Below the pieces are notes generated by a model. The model was not told the DNA's origin. It made no database searches and saw nothing but the letters and a program-made list of their open reading frames with translations. Shown here one piece after another: positions 22,217 to 33,002 of a DNA stretch of 64,000 nt (position 1 is its first letter; every line of letters begins with the position of its first letter). The DNA comes from Glycine soja (taxonomy: Eukaryota > Streptophyta > Magnoliopsida > Fabales > Fabaceae): the NCBI RefSeq assembly GCF_004193775.1, contig NC_041004.1, positions 29,970,411 through 30,034,410 of the forward strand. Reading direction: 5' to 3'. Made by a program: the position numbers and the translations under genes.

Positions 22217-23430
22217 TAAGGATAAATACTCACTTTTATCCCTGAATGTGTTATTTGCTGACAAGTACATCCCTGAAAGATGAAAATACAAAATTTAATT
22301 CCCAAAAGTGTAGAAAGTGTGACAAATATATATATATATATATATATATATGATTGTTAATTTTCATCTGTCATCGTTAATAAAATAACCTACATGGCAC
22401 ACGAGGATGAATTTGTGACTGAAATGATTACCAACATGGTCATCTCTAATTATCAACATAGGAATATATTTGTCATATAATATTTTATTGACTTTTCATC
22501 TTCCCACTTTCTAGGAATATGAATGGATAAATAGTCGCTTTGTTCCCTAAATGTGTAATTCACTAACAAATATGTCTATTGAAAGATGAAAATACAACCA
22601 AAGTGTAAAAAGCGCAACAAATATATATAACCGTTAACTTTCGTCCATCACCGTTAATAAAATAGTTAAGATTCAAACAAGTGAAATATGGGATATATTT
22701 ATCTTTTAGGGTAATTTGAAAAAATTTGTAATAATTGGTACACTACTACAATGTTTTATTTTGGTACAATATTTATTTTGAATAATTTCTATTGTGATAG
22801 ACAATTTATGATTGATAATCAATATTGTCATTATTATTATGTTTGTTTTAAATTATGTTTGCTAATATAGTTTTTAAGTGGTTATTGTAGTGTTATTCTT
22901 GTAACGATAAAAATGACAAAAATTTATCCAAAAATTATATTTTACCCTTAAATGAAACGAAATTTTTGGTCTAACAAATTAGTCCAATAGAAACATATTG
23001 ATATTTAGGTCCAATAAAAAATTAGTAACATTTTTGTCCAATAATGATAACTTATTAACATTTTGGTCCAATAAAACATATAGACATTTAGATCAAAATA
23101 AAATTATTAACATTTTCCTCCAATAAAAAGATATTGACATTTTCGTGCAATAAAAAATTATTGACATTTACGTCTAAAAATGATATCTTATTGACATTTT
23201 TGTACAATCTAGTTAGCATGACCTCGTTGGTAATTATTTCAGTAACAAATTCATTCATTTGTGTCACGTAAACTATCTTATTAACAATGACAAACACAAG
23301 TTAATGTCCAAATATATTTATCTCACTTTTTATATTTCCGGAGATTAAATTTTGTATTTTCATTTTATAATGATGCATTTATTAGTAAATTACACATTCA
23401 AAAATAAAAGTAATTATTTACTATTATTCT
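22217..23430. mobile_element. Foldback-type DNA element with long inverted arms
   Basis: The left arm (about 22217-22450) pairs with the reverse complement of the right arm (about 23205-23430). Shared landmarks in order are ACTTTTAT, GAATGTGT, GAAAATACAAAATTTAAT, GACAAATATAT (right arm GATAAATATAT), GTTAATAA, GAATTTGTGACTGAAAT and ATTACCAAC. Arms are roughly 225 bp with moderate divergence. A third, direct copy of the arm lies at about 22515-22680. Between arms, phrases like ATTTTGGTCCAATAAAA recur. No transposase is encoded. The target duplication and exact ends are not resolved. Confidence 0.6.
22329..22352. repeat. (TA)n microsatellite
   Basis: A short uninterrupted AT run inside the left arm of the foldback element. 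Confidence 0.9.
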
Positions 23431-24699
23431 TTTTTACTCCATTGCAAAAATAGAAAAACACCATCCACATTAATGAACTGAAGTATGAAGGCGTTAAGCC
23501 TCTCCATTTTGAACAGGAGAGTGTACCTTAAATTTAACTTTTTCTTCTTCTCAATTTTTTCTTAACTTTTTATTTTCTTTCTAATACACTAATTTTCTAA
23601 TTCATATAATATATATTAAATTAGAATGAATATAATTTAGAAAATATATATTATTATATATATTGTAATGCAAATTAAAAAAAAATCTGTGTAGAATTAA
23701 TATAAAATATTAATTATAATTATAATTAAAATCTTTAAATCTTTAATGTCGATAATAATTAAACAATATAAAAAATAGTTGCAACTAGAATAACAAATGT
23801 AAGACACATAATAAAACAAATAAGAACAAAATCAAAACAATTGTGAGACAATTTGTTCAAATTAATAAATAATGTGACATAATACTTAATTGAACTTTAC
23901 TTTTTATTTGAAGTTAAATTTATTTGTGTTATTTTATCTAATAGTATTTATATTTTCAAGGCATTAAACGAGTTTTTCACGTAACTACATATGTTATTAT
24001 TTATTGCTTTTGAACTTAAATATTTTATATTTTAATATTATTATTTATTGTTTTTGAATTTAAATATAAACAAAATTTCTTATTTTCACACTAAGTAAGG
24101 TTAATGACATTAGTTAAGCTCATTGAATTTTATCGATTTCATAACAAAAATATCTTTTCTAAACTATCCTTAATTACATTTAATGGAGGTGTTATTCATA
24201 TGAATTAACATAAGGATATGTTTTAAATAATGACATTAAATAACGTTTCATTATTTAAAATTTTCTTAAATTTCAGTCAACTAAATTTGGACTTTTTTTA
24301 TATGGGAATCCAAAGTAATATTGTCTTAAAAGTGGAATACTAGTAACATTTTCTTTAATACTCTCTTTATTTTTTATTGTACTTAATTAGATTAGAAATT
24401 ACAAATTTTGATGAGTCAGTTTCATTTCTAAAATAATCGATAAATCTATTATTAAGTCTTTCCAAATAACAATATTTAATATTTATTAGAAGATAAAATT
24501 GAAATAAATGTTTAAATATCTTTTTAAAAACTAAGAACATAAGTCATTTTAGATTTTATTTTTCATAGGCTAAAAATACAAACATTGTGAATAAGAGGTA
24601 GTAAAGAATTTTAAAAAAATGCTAAAATAAATCTTAATTACTAGCATTCTTCTTGTCTAAAAATATAATTTAGTGACTTTTCAACATAAACGTATAGAG
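23431..24699. other. AT-rich spacer, possibly the body of a Helitron
   Basis: No coding sequence or repeat pair is visible. If the Helitron 3' end at 24741 is real, some of this may be its body, but I could not find a convincing 5' TC terminus. Confidence 0.35.
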
Positions 24700-24708
24700 C
24701 AACCCGAC

Positions 24709-24741
24709 CCGTGTAATTACACGGATCGATCAGGATACTAG
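24709..24741 (+). mobile_element. Probable Helitron 3' terminus
   Basis: A perfect 16-bp palindrome CCGTGTAATTACACGG (24709-24724), extendable to 24 bp with one mismatch, is followed after 13 bases by CTAG (24738-24741). A short GC-rich hairpin just before CTRR is the hallmark of Helitron 3' ends. Against it, the next base is C, whereas insertion usually leaves T, and no 5' end was found. Confidence 0.45.
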
Positions 24742-27534
24742 CTATTGGCTATAAGAAGTCCAATGGCTAAACAATGTGGTTCATCAATGTCAAACATCGA
24801 GCCGAAGAGAAACATAACAAAATGCTTGAAAGGAAAGCTACACCAACCCAATTATACCCATGTTAATTTGGGTTATAAATTTGGAATTGTTGAATACATT
24901 GTGATGTGCACCAAACTAATGGCTTCTAACAGAACTCATTTACTTGGGTTGTCTTCTTTCATTGTGTCTTCGGTTTATTTTGTGCTAGGGCAACAACACT
25001 TGACCTAGGTGGTGCCTCTGGGTTTCATGCAAGTAAGTGAAATCTCCCATCGTGTTCTTTCTGTCTTTTATACGAGTACAATTACCTTTTCTTGGACAAA
25101 TATATGGATAAATATCTTAAATATAAATTTAATAGTGATTTTTCATTTAATAATTTATGCTTTTAAAATAATCAGTTGATGACAAGGAATCCAAACTTCT
25201 GAGTCAATCATCTTTATTAAATCTAGCTATCTTTTTAGAATTTTGTTTACAAAGTATTATGTACGATACTTGTAAAAAAATAAGAAAGAAAATGAAATCA
25301 CCTTTTTAAAATATTTTTTTTGAGTATTTAAATGAGAAAATATAAAAATTGAAGTATATGCACTTTGTGGTTTTTGATGGTTTTTTACCCCAATGAGATA
25401 AAATTAGTTTTGCTAACCGATCACGACGTACTCTTGTTTTGGCGTTCATTTCTATTTATCTATTGAATTTACATTGGAATGCACACTACTACATTTTTAA
25501 CTACAAAACAAATATGAACTTTGTGGTTTTTGATAATTTTGTATTTATCGGTTTTGCTTTGAATGGAAAATGAAAAATGTGATACTCTATCTCAAATAAG
25601 TTTATAACAAATGTACATAGAAAGTCACACATTTCTACATTTGTTATAATTTTAATGTAAAAAGTGTTTTCTATTTTACATGAGTAGGATCAACATGGAT
25701 CCTAGAAAAAATGTAGAATCTCCATTTTAACCTATGTCAAATGTCTCCCCTAGAGTAGTAAAAATCAATTTTACTATTTTTTTTTTCTTTAGTGTTGCCA
25801 AAAATAAAATGAAAATAATAAATTATTAACTTTATTTTTATTCAGCAATAATCTTTAACAGTTTTTAATATGAGAATAATCAAGTAAATAAAATAAAATA
25901 AAAAAAATTGAATTGTTCAACAAAATTAAATGTTCATACGATTAACATAATCGTTTCTCTAATAAAAATTGAACTATAATTAGTATTATAACAATGTCCC
26001 AAGAGATTTACAGCAACTTCCCCTTACAAGATTGATTGTGTTCAATTGAGATAAATTCCTTTGATCCCCTAACATAATTCTTTTAGTTATAAATTAACAA
26101 TTTCATTAATAATATAAATGCTTGAAATAAACCTAAAGTGTGCCCGATTCAAGACTCAAAATTCTTATACACCAAGTCAAGAGAGTTAAGATGAACATCA
26201 CTCCGAAACGTGCTCCAAAATGTGTTATTATAGCATTAATTAAGTTAGTTCATTATATCACATAAATTTAAATTTAATTTCTCTTATGATATTAATCAAG
26301 CACTTAACATATAGTATGGTAAGTAGTTGCCGGTTCTGTTATTTTTGTCAATTGTGTGAGGCATATTCTTGTGAGAACGTGGTTATGGAGTGAATCACAA
26401 CAAAGTTGACATAATTTAAAATTAATCTCGTCCGTTAGCATTGTGAGCAATTAATTAGATATTGCTTATCAAATTGAAGTTACATTCTTGAATATATTTT
26501 TCTTAAGAGTACAATTTGTTTGCCACAGTCCACCTTGAATAACACTTAAAGATATGCAAACACTCAAATAGTGTTATACACCCATTAGCCATCCACTTAT
26601 TGGATTTAAATATATTATTTTATTAATTCAACTAATTAACAATAGAAAATAAAAACAAAACAACAATTTCAAATTAAAAATAACAATGAAAAGTGGGAAA
26701 AAGGAAAAAGATGCTCCTTGTTTGCAAATTGAAGATCCTAATTTGCATAGCAGTGCTTCTTCTTTCTTTTGCGCACGATCTCCATCACACTCACTAGATG
26801 TGGTCTAGTCGTCGACATCAGAGGGAGTTTGTGTAGTTGCTCTATTTCTCCTACTCATCTGTCAGATCCATTCGTAAAACACAAAATCAACTTTGTTCCC
26901 TCTGTTTTTGTTGTTACTCCCCCTATTACTCCAGTCACGACCCATCGCAACCCACCATGACATGCTTCTGTTGTTTCCGAGGCACCTCCTTCATTTAATT
27001 TATATAGGAAAAAGATAAACCCTTGAAAATATTCACATTACAGCCTATATATTAATATGATAGAAATGTTGGTGTTTTTTAAGAAATAATAAAGAATTAT
27101 AATACTTCTCTCATTAATAGACTTGTATCTATTCCCTTTCCCATAATGTTTATTGTAGTCTAATACTACTATGTTAGTATTATTGGTTTACTCAAGTTTA
27201 AACATAAAAAATTTATGTTCAATTTTCTTGTGACATTAATATGCTTGTGGTACTGACATAGTGACATGGGCAAATTGTGTTTACTTTGGTAAAAAAAAAT
27301 GCATAATTGGGTGCTCACAAACATGGTGGTATATATTTTAAAAGTTTTATGTATAGAAGCATGCAGTGTTGAATAAAAGGTTTATTACCTATTGAGTCGA
27401 TGTTTAAAAGATTCTTTTACTTATAAGTGTTTTCTTTGTCTTTCAATTTATGCAACCATGTTACCTTCTCATTATTTCTTATTCTTTTTTTAACTATCTT
27501 GTTTATATATGATTGCAATGTTAGCAATTTTGAG

Positions 27535-27536
<2 letters not shown>
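24742..27536. other. AT-rich intergenic DNA
   Basis: Open frames here (for example 24745-25008 and 26769-26960) are short, have no recognisable domain and lack supporting gene structure. A small inverted repeat, ATAACAAATGTA against TACATTTGTTAT, lies at about 25606-25652. Nothing else is supported. Confidence 0.45.

Positions 27537-27598
<62 letters not shown>
27537..27598. repeat. (AT)n microsatellite, about 60 bp
   Basis: An uninterrupted AT dinucleotide run. The Ile-Tyr reading frame across it is an artefact. Confidence 0.97.
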
Positions 27599-27600
<2 letters not shown>

Positions 27601-28770
27601 GAATGAGTTATGGTCATTATATTATTAGCCAAAATATTAAAGTCGTCTAATCAATATAAAATTATGGCTAAGGGCATATATGTCATGAAAGACTAATTGT
27701 ATATATACCATTAGTGATATTGATTGATTGAATCCCAACATTTGTAGAGTCACTCATACTTGATTCATGTATGATGTTTGGACAATATACGCACATTAGA
27801 TACAATATCTTTTGAGGAAACAAATAAGATTATCACATTACTGCAGAATGAACAATGATATAAAGGGTGATTGATAACATCAAATTAATATAACAATTGT
27901 ATAGTAGATTATATTGCATGATTGGAAATATGGATATGTTACATGAAAATGATTTTGTAATGTTATTTACTTGTTATAAGCATGAAAAATTCACAAGTGG
28001 TAAATGATACTTCATAACAATAAATCAATATAACACATGTAGAGCAACATTGCAAGAGGGTGCAGGCATAGCAATTCGATGTGTTAATAGATTATGCCTT
28101 TTATGAGTATCATGTACATATTTCATATGGAATAATAGGTAAAAATTTAAATGCACCACTCATCTAAATTTTGTGCTTGTTCTTACTTTTAGATGCCGCT
28201 GCAGTAAATTAAAATAATAATCATGGGCTTCTAAAATTTAAAATAAATAAATAAATAAAGTTAAACCAATTTACTCTAGAAATGTTTTAATTTTGGATTT
28301 GGTGAATCAATGTTCACAGTTTGGCTACAATATATCATTTTAATTGTTTAACATTTAAATGAGCTAATTGAATCAAGATATCACCAAAGTGACCTCTCTT
28401 GTGTAGATTGTTCATGAGAAATGTTAACGTGTGTGATTATTTATATGAATGGTGATTGACCCAAAGGAAAGTTACCATTTAACTAATTTACATACACACT
28501 TGGGATGTTAAACATGAGGTTTTGCATGTGAATAATAAGTCACATCAAAAGATGGGTTTGTTATTTGATATGTTTTTATTATCAACGTTTGAACATTACA
28601 ACAAGGATATCACTTGCAATTAATACTATTGTCCAAAGACTTGATATCCATGGTGCACTAGATATCTTGAGATGAGATATACCACTATTTAAATGCATTG
28701 ATAATTGTTATGTGAGCTTATTGTATTATTTGTTTTGATCTTTTCAGTTGTTGCTTCTATATCTGCTAAT
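27599..28770. other. Spacer upstream of the old Copia element, possibly its decayed 5' LTR/leader
   Basis: No coding sequence. By position, the 5' LTR and leader of the Copia element starting at 28771 should lie here, but I find no TG...CA pair or PBS that I can defend, so the element's left boundary is left open. Confidence 0.35.
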
Positions 28771-29545
28771 ATGAATTCGGTTTCGATTCTTAATGGTACA
28801 AATATTAAGGACTGGAAAGAGAACATGCAAATTATTCTTGGCTAAATGGATCTAGACCTTGCATTAAGGATTGAGAAACTCCTTTCTCCTACGGATTCCA
28901 GTACCTCTAAATAGAGGAAACTTCATGAGAAGTAGGATCACTCAAATCGCATGAGTAAGTCTTATAATCATTAAGCGCGGCATTCCTGAGGTCTTTAGGG
29001 GCACTGTTTCAGATGACATAACTAGTGCCAAAGAATTACTTGCTGAAATTGAAAAGCACTTTGCAAAATGCGATAAGGCGGAAACAAGTACTCTCATTTC
29101 AAACTTGATTTCCATGAAGTATCAAGGTAAAGGAAATGTAAGGGAATACATTATGGGAATGTCAAATATTGCTTCAAAATTAAGGGAACTAAAGCGTGAC
29201 CTATCAGAAGACTTCTTATTCATTTAGTGCTAATTTCTCTACCTTCACATCTTAGTCAATTGAAGATCTCTTATAACTGTCAAAAGTAGAAATGGTCTCT
29301 TAAAGAGATCATTTCATACTATGTGCAAGAAGAGGAAAGGTTGAAGCAAGAAAGGATTGAAAGTGCTCATGTTGTGAGTAACTCCAAAGACAAGGGCAAA
29401 AGAAAAATAACTGAAGAGCCTGAGAATGAAGCTGCTAAGGGTCCAGCACAAAAGAAACAAAATCAAGGTGACAACTATTTCTTTTGCAGTAAGCCTGGAT
29501 AGGTAAAGAAGAAATGTACCAAATATCAAGCTTGGCATGCAAAGA
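28771..29545 (+). pseudogene. Copia gag pseudogene (oldest element of the nest)
   Basis: The ATG at 28771 starts MNSVSILNGTNIKDWKENM, the FxGxNYxxWK-type gag start of plant Copia elements. Central gag follows with AKELLAEIEKHF and REYIMGMSNIASKLREL. The nucleocapsid knuckle is near 29485: CFFCSKPG, then a stop where the zinc-binding His is expected, then VKKKCTKY. Several in-frame stops (for example after MQIILG and after DSSTSK) and frameshifts make it non-functional. It encoded the structural capsid and nucleocapsid protein. Confidence 0.85.
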
Positions 29546-29550
29546 AGAAT

Positions 29551-30045
29551 ATGTTTCTTACTTTGGTCTGTTCTGAGGTCAACTTAGATTCAGTACCTAG
29601 AAATACTTGGTGGTTAGATTTTGATGCCACTACTAACATCAGTGTTTCAATGCAAGGTTGCCTAAGCTACCGAAAGCCAATTGATTATGAAATATGCATC
29701 TTTGTTGGAGATGGTAAATCGGTGGAGGTGGAAGTTACAAGACATTTTAGATTATTATTATGTACTGGTTTTTATTTGGATTTGAAAGACACTTTTGTTA
29801 TACCATCATTTAGACGGAATTTGGTTTTAGTTTCTTATTTGAAAAAATTGGGTTATTTGTGTTCATTTGGAAATAATGTGTTCAGGTTATCTTTTAATTC
29901 AGATATTGTTGGAACTGATTCACTCTTGGTTAATGATAATCTATATTTACTTGATATTGTAGCTTCCTATGTTGAATACTTTAATGTAGAATTGCATGGA
30001 ACTAAGTGTAGAATTGATAATACAAACTCAGGAGCATTAAGGTAA
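29551..30045 (+). pseudogene. Copia protease and pre-integrase remnant
   Basis: A 164-codon open stretch. WWLDFDATTNIS near residue 21 aligns with the aspartic protease site, but the catalytic Asp-Ser-Gly is replaced by Asp-Phe-Asp, so it could not act as a protease. FVIPSFRRNLVLVSYL (about residues 82-97) and the following GYLCSFGNN are typical downstream protease/spacer motifs. GTKCRIDNTNSGAL begins the pre-integrase segment, which continues with LGHIS and RVERL after a stop near 30045. Lies directly downstream of gag in the same sense. Confidence 0.85.
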
Positions 30046-30049
30046 AAGC

Positions 30050-30697
30050 GCTTAGGTCACATTTCTAAGAACAGAGTTGAACGACTCAAACTAAATCTTG
30101 GATTCCATTGATTTCACAAGCTTTGACTTTTGTGTTGAATGAATTAAAGGTAAACAGACCAAAAGCAAGAAATTAAGTGCATATAGGGCTACAGATGTCT
30201 TGGAATTAATACATACAGACATGTGTGGGCCATTTCATACATCTTCATGGAATGGTCAACAATATTTTATATCATTCATAGACGATTACTCTAGATATGC
30301 ATACTTGTTTCTTATACATGAAAATTCACAATCTCTTGATGTGTTCAAAAAATTTAAAGTTGAAGTTGAAAATCAACTCAACAAAAGAATAAATTGTGTC
30401 AAATCTGACCATGGTGGTAAATACTATCGCAGATATGACGGTTCAAGTGAAAAATGTTTGGGGCCTTTTGCCAAGTGCCTAGAGGAAACATAACTCTTAA
30501 GACGAAACATAACTCTTAAGGATATAGTAAGAAACATGAGTTGTCATTCTAACTTACCAAATTCACTTTGGGGAGAGGAACTAAAGAATACAACTTACAT
30601 TATAAATAGAGTGTCAACCAAGGCAGCTACCAAAACACCTTATGAGCTTTGGGTTGGGCGAAAGCCTAGTCTGAAACATTTTCATGTATGGGGATGT
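30050..30697 (+). pseudogene. Copia integrase remnant, cut off by element E
   Basis: The frame at 30200-30493 holds the integrase core start LIHTDMCGP (first catalytic Asp), FIDDYSRYAYLFLI, and the second Asp in KSDHGGKYY. After frameshifts it continues with LPNSLWGEELK, TPYELWVGRKPS and HFHVWGC. The segment around the third catalytic residue is deleted or scrambled near 30490-30510. The sequence stops at 30697, where element E begins with its LTR terminus. Reverse transcriptase and RNase H are therefore not in this window; they would lie beyond the far end of E, if they survive. Confidence 0.85.
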
Positions 30698-31241
30698 TGA
30701 TGTGAACCTTACGGGGCGAATCGCTTGATACAGGTTATAGAGTTTGGATGATGCCCCTTCCGGTGAAGGAAGATAAGTCAGGGTAGACGCCACTTCCGGT
30801 GAAGGAAGATAAGTGAGGGTAGACGCCACAAGGATTACCTTGATAAGTCTGAGATTGGTTCAACAAGGAACCCAGAGAAAAGCTCTCACCAAATTTTATG
30901 AAAATGACAAAAGTTTTTTTTATTGAAAACAAAAACCAATACTTATAGTGTATATGAACAAAAGATAAAAATAGACATGGGCCTTCTAAACAGTTTGGGC
31001 CAAAATTACAATAAATAAAAATTATAACTAAAAAACATATTTAACTTGGGCCTTCAAATTAATCTGGGCCTTCAGCAACAATTAATAGTCTTGATAGTGT
31101 CTCTGCCTCCGGGCCTTCATCCTTCTCCACTTGGGCCTTTATCCTTCTCCACTCGGGGGCTTTATCCTTCTCCACTTGGGCCTTCGCCCTTCTCCACTTG
31201 GGCCTTTACCCTGTATTTGGCCAGTTTCAGGATTCTCATCA
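30698..31241 (-). mobile_element. 3' LTR of gypsy element E
   Basis: A 544-bp block with inverted ends TGATG and CATCA starts abruptly inside the Copia integrase; the preceding GATGT would be the target duplication. A PPT and a gypsy pol C-terminus follow on its inner side, so it is the 3' LTR of a minus-strand element. It contains a 37-bp direct duplication (30748-30830, with CCGGTGAAGGAAGATAAGT) and a 22-24 bp pyrimidine repeat. The partner LTR is beyond the right edge of the window. Confidence 0.8.
31108..31210. repeat. 22-24 bp tandem array in the E LTR
   Basis: About four copies of GGGCCTTTATCCTTCTCCAC plus TT. The array keeps open frames on both strands that are not genes. Confidence 0.85.
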
Positions 31242-31422
31242 TTCCCTCCTTCTTGGAAAACATTTGCCCTCAAATGTCCAAGATCATCACCAAGTTCAAG
31301 TACCACTTCCTTCCTTTTCTTGTTGGCTTGCTTGGCATAGCTTTCATTCTTCTTTGCAATTTGCACATTCACTTGGTCATACAATCTTTTCACATACTCA
31401 ACTTTGGCATGTGCATCCTTAC
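31242..31422 (-). pseudogene. C-terminal pol remnant and PPT of element E
   Basis: Minus-strand translation gives AKVEYVKRLYDQVNVQI, then NESYAKQANKKRKEVVLELG, the linker after the integrase core of Ty3-gypsy elements. It joins directly to DLGHLRANVFQEGGNDEN, the usual extreme C-terminus. The GDWVW-type segment normally between them is missing, so an internal deletion has fused linker to tail. Purine-rich AAGAAGGAGGGAA next to the LTR is the PPT. The remnant is cut at 31422 by the LTR of element A. Confidence 0.75.
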
Positions 31423-32983
31423 TATCGCAACCTACCCTTTTGCGGGTGAGCGAGGCGAGGCTCACGGGTGCGTCTTCCAAAGGAGGAAAATACGCGGAGT
31501 CGCCACCAATGTTTATTGAAAGGAAAACGTTAGAAAAACCAAAGGAAACCGGTCATGAAGAATATTCCAGATTCGGGAGTTATCTTTACATTTGAGGAAG
31601 GTATTAGCACCTCTCACGTTTGTCCCAAAGGACAACAACCTTAGATTAGATTTGTGTGAAATTATGTATCTAAACTTTTATTTCCTTTTCTATTTTTGAG
31701 GTCGACAAAAGCGGGGCTCTTGCTCCTACGTACCCTCCATCGAAGAGGAAATCAGACCTACGTAGTTCTTTCGAAAAGGGGCGAATCAAGTGATTCTTTT
31801 TCACTTGGAAGGTGGTCATTTAAGGCGTTGGACCTTAAAATGATCCATTTTTACATGGTGAGAAAAGTTGAGGCGTTGGACATTTAAACGTTTTTTTCCA
31901 GTGATTTTTGCGGACAAAGCCTGATTTTGTGAATTGATTTTAGCCTAAGTTTCACTTAAGTTATTAGTCAATTCAATTAAGAAAGAGAAATCCCAAAGTG
32001 AAACATCTGATTGATTTTTTTGTTTTATTTTACTAAAAGATATTTTTTGATTATTATATTATTATTTTACCTCTTTTTGGATTTCCAACGTGGTTACGGC
32101 ATAACCGAACGGTCGGATTTCATTTTAACAGAAATTAACGGATATTACAATTCAAATGATCGGTGAAAATTTATTTTATTTTTGATTAGGCGAGAAAATG
32201 ACTTAAATAAATGACTAAAGTACGTCAAAAGGGGGTACGGAAAGTAAATGAAATGAAAATAAAAGTACATGAAACAAGTGGGGACCACCAAGGGTACATA
32301 GAATGAATTAAAAAGTTTGATTTCGGGAACTTACCGGTTGAAGACCGAAGAACGACAAAGAATGAACAAAAGATGGCGGAAAATCTTCATGGAATTACCC
32401 ACAGAAACGTTTCGGACGCGTTACGGAAGCGTCTCGGCGTCGATTTTCTTCACGGAAACGATTTTTTTCACTAATTTCAAGTGATCCCAAGATACCGGGA
32501 GGGCTGAACGTTTTTCTCCATCACTCCTCCCCCTATTTATAGGAAAATGAGGGAGGAGCTTGCCACCCAGCTCGCCCAAGCGAGCTAGGTTGCTTTCTCC
32601 AGAAACAACCACCTTCTGGAGGAACATCCTGGAAGGCCCAAGTGGGCCTGGTTGCTATTTGCACCCCCATATTTACTAAATACACCCCCTGCCTTTTTTG
32701 CTGATTCTTTTTCCGTAACGTTACGGAAATTTACGAATTCCGCAACGATACTTGTTTTCCTTCCGTAATGTTATGGAACCTTACGGATTACGTAATCATC
32801 CCTTTTTTGGCTTTCGGAATGTTACGGAACCTCACAGATTGTGTAACAATGCTTCCTTTTGATTTCCAGCATGTTACGAAACTTCACGTATTGTGCAACA
32901 ATGGGTGCCACGTACCTCTAAGCAGTCAAGCAAAGGTTGTATGCCATCAAACAATGGTCCCCGGACGAAATTAGGGTATGACA
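31423..32983 (-). mobile_element. 3' LTR of element A
   Basis: A 1561-bp block starts TATCGCAACC (the B family has TGTCGCAACC) and ends GGGTATGACA. It shares with the B LTR the GCGGAGTCGCCACCAA segment, the CTACGTAG module (31697-31775), GTTGGACC hairpins (31814-31892), the TATA box and repeated TTACGGAA phrases in U3. It is shorter than the B LTR (2113 bp). Plus-strand CTATTTATAG at 32533-32542 is the inverted TATA box. The palindrome GCTCGCCCAAGCGAGC is at 32570-32585. Confidence 0.88.
31814..31892 (-). other. Two GTTGGACC hairpins in the A LTR leader region
   Basis: The first hairpin (31814-31845) pairs GGTCATTTAAGGC with ACCTTAAAATGATC around GTTGG. The second (31865-31892) has the same loop and a weaker stem. 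Both lie downstream of the TATA box in element sense, so they would be in the transcript leader. See the matching set in the B LTRs. Confidence 0.6.
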
Positions 32984-33002
32984 ATTGCCCCTCTTTACTT
33001 AC
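32984..33002 (-). other. Polypurine tract of element A
   Basis: Minus-strand AAGTAAAGAGGGGCAAT directly precedes the LTR start TGTCATACCC. Element B has the almost identical AAGTAAAGAGGGGCAAC. Confidence 0.85.

Noticed and set aside
24745..25008. 87-codon frame just right of the Helitron-like end
   Set aside because: No recognisable domain, AT-rich surroundings and no gene structure; kept only as spacer.
31046..31519. 157-codon plus-strand frame
   Set aside because: It spans the E LTR array, the E pol remnant in antisense and the A LTR boundary, so it cannot be one gene.
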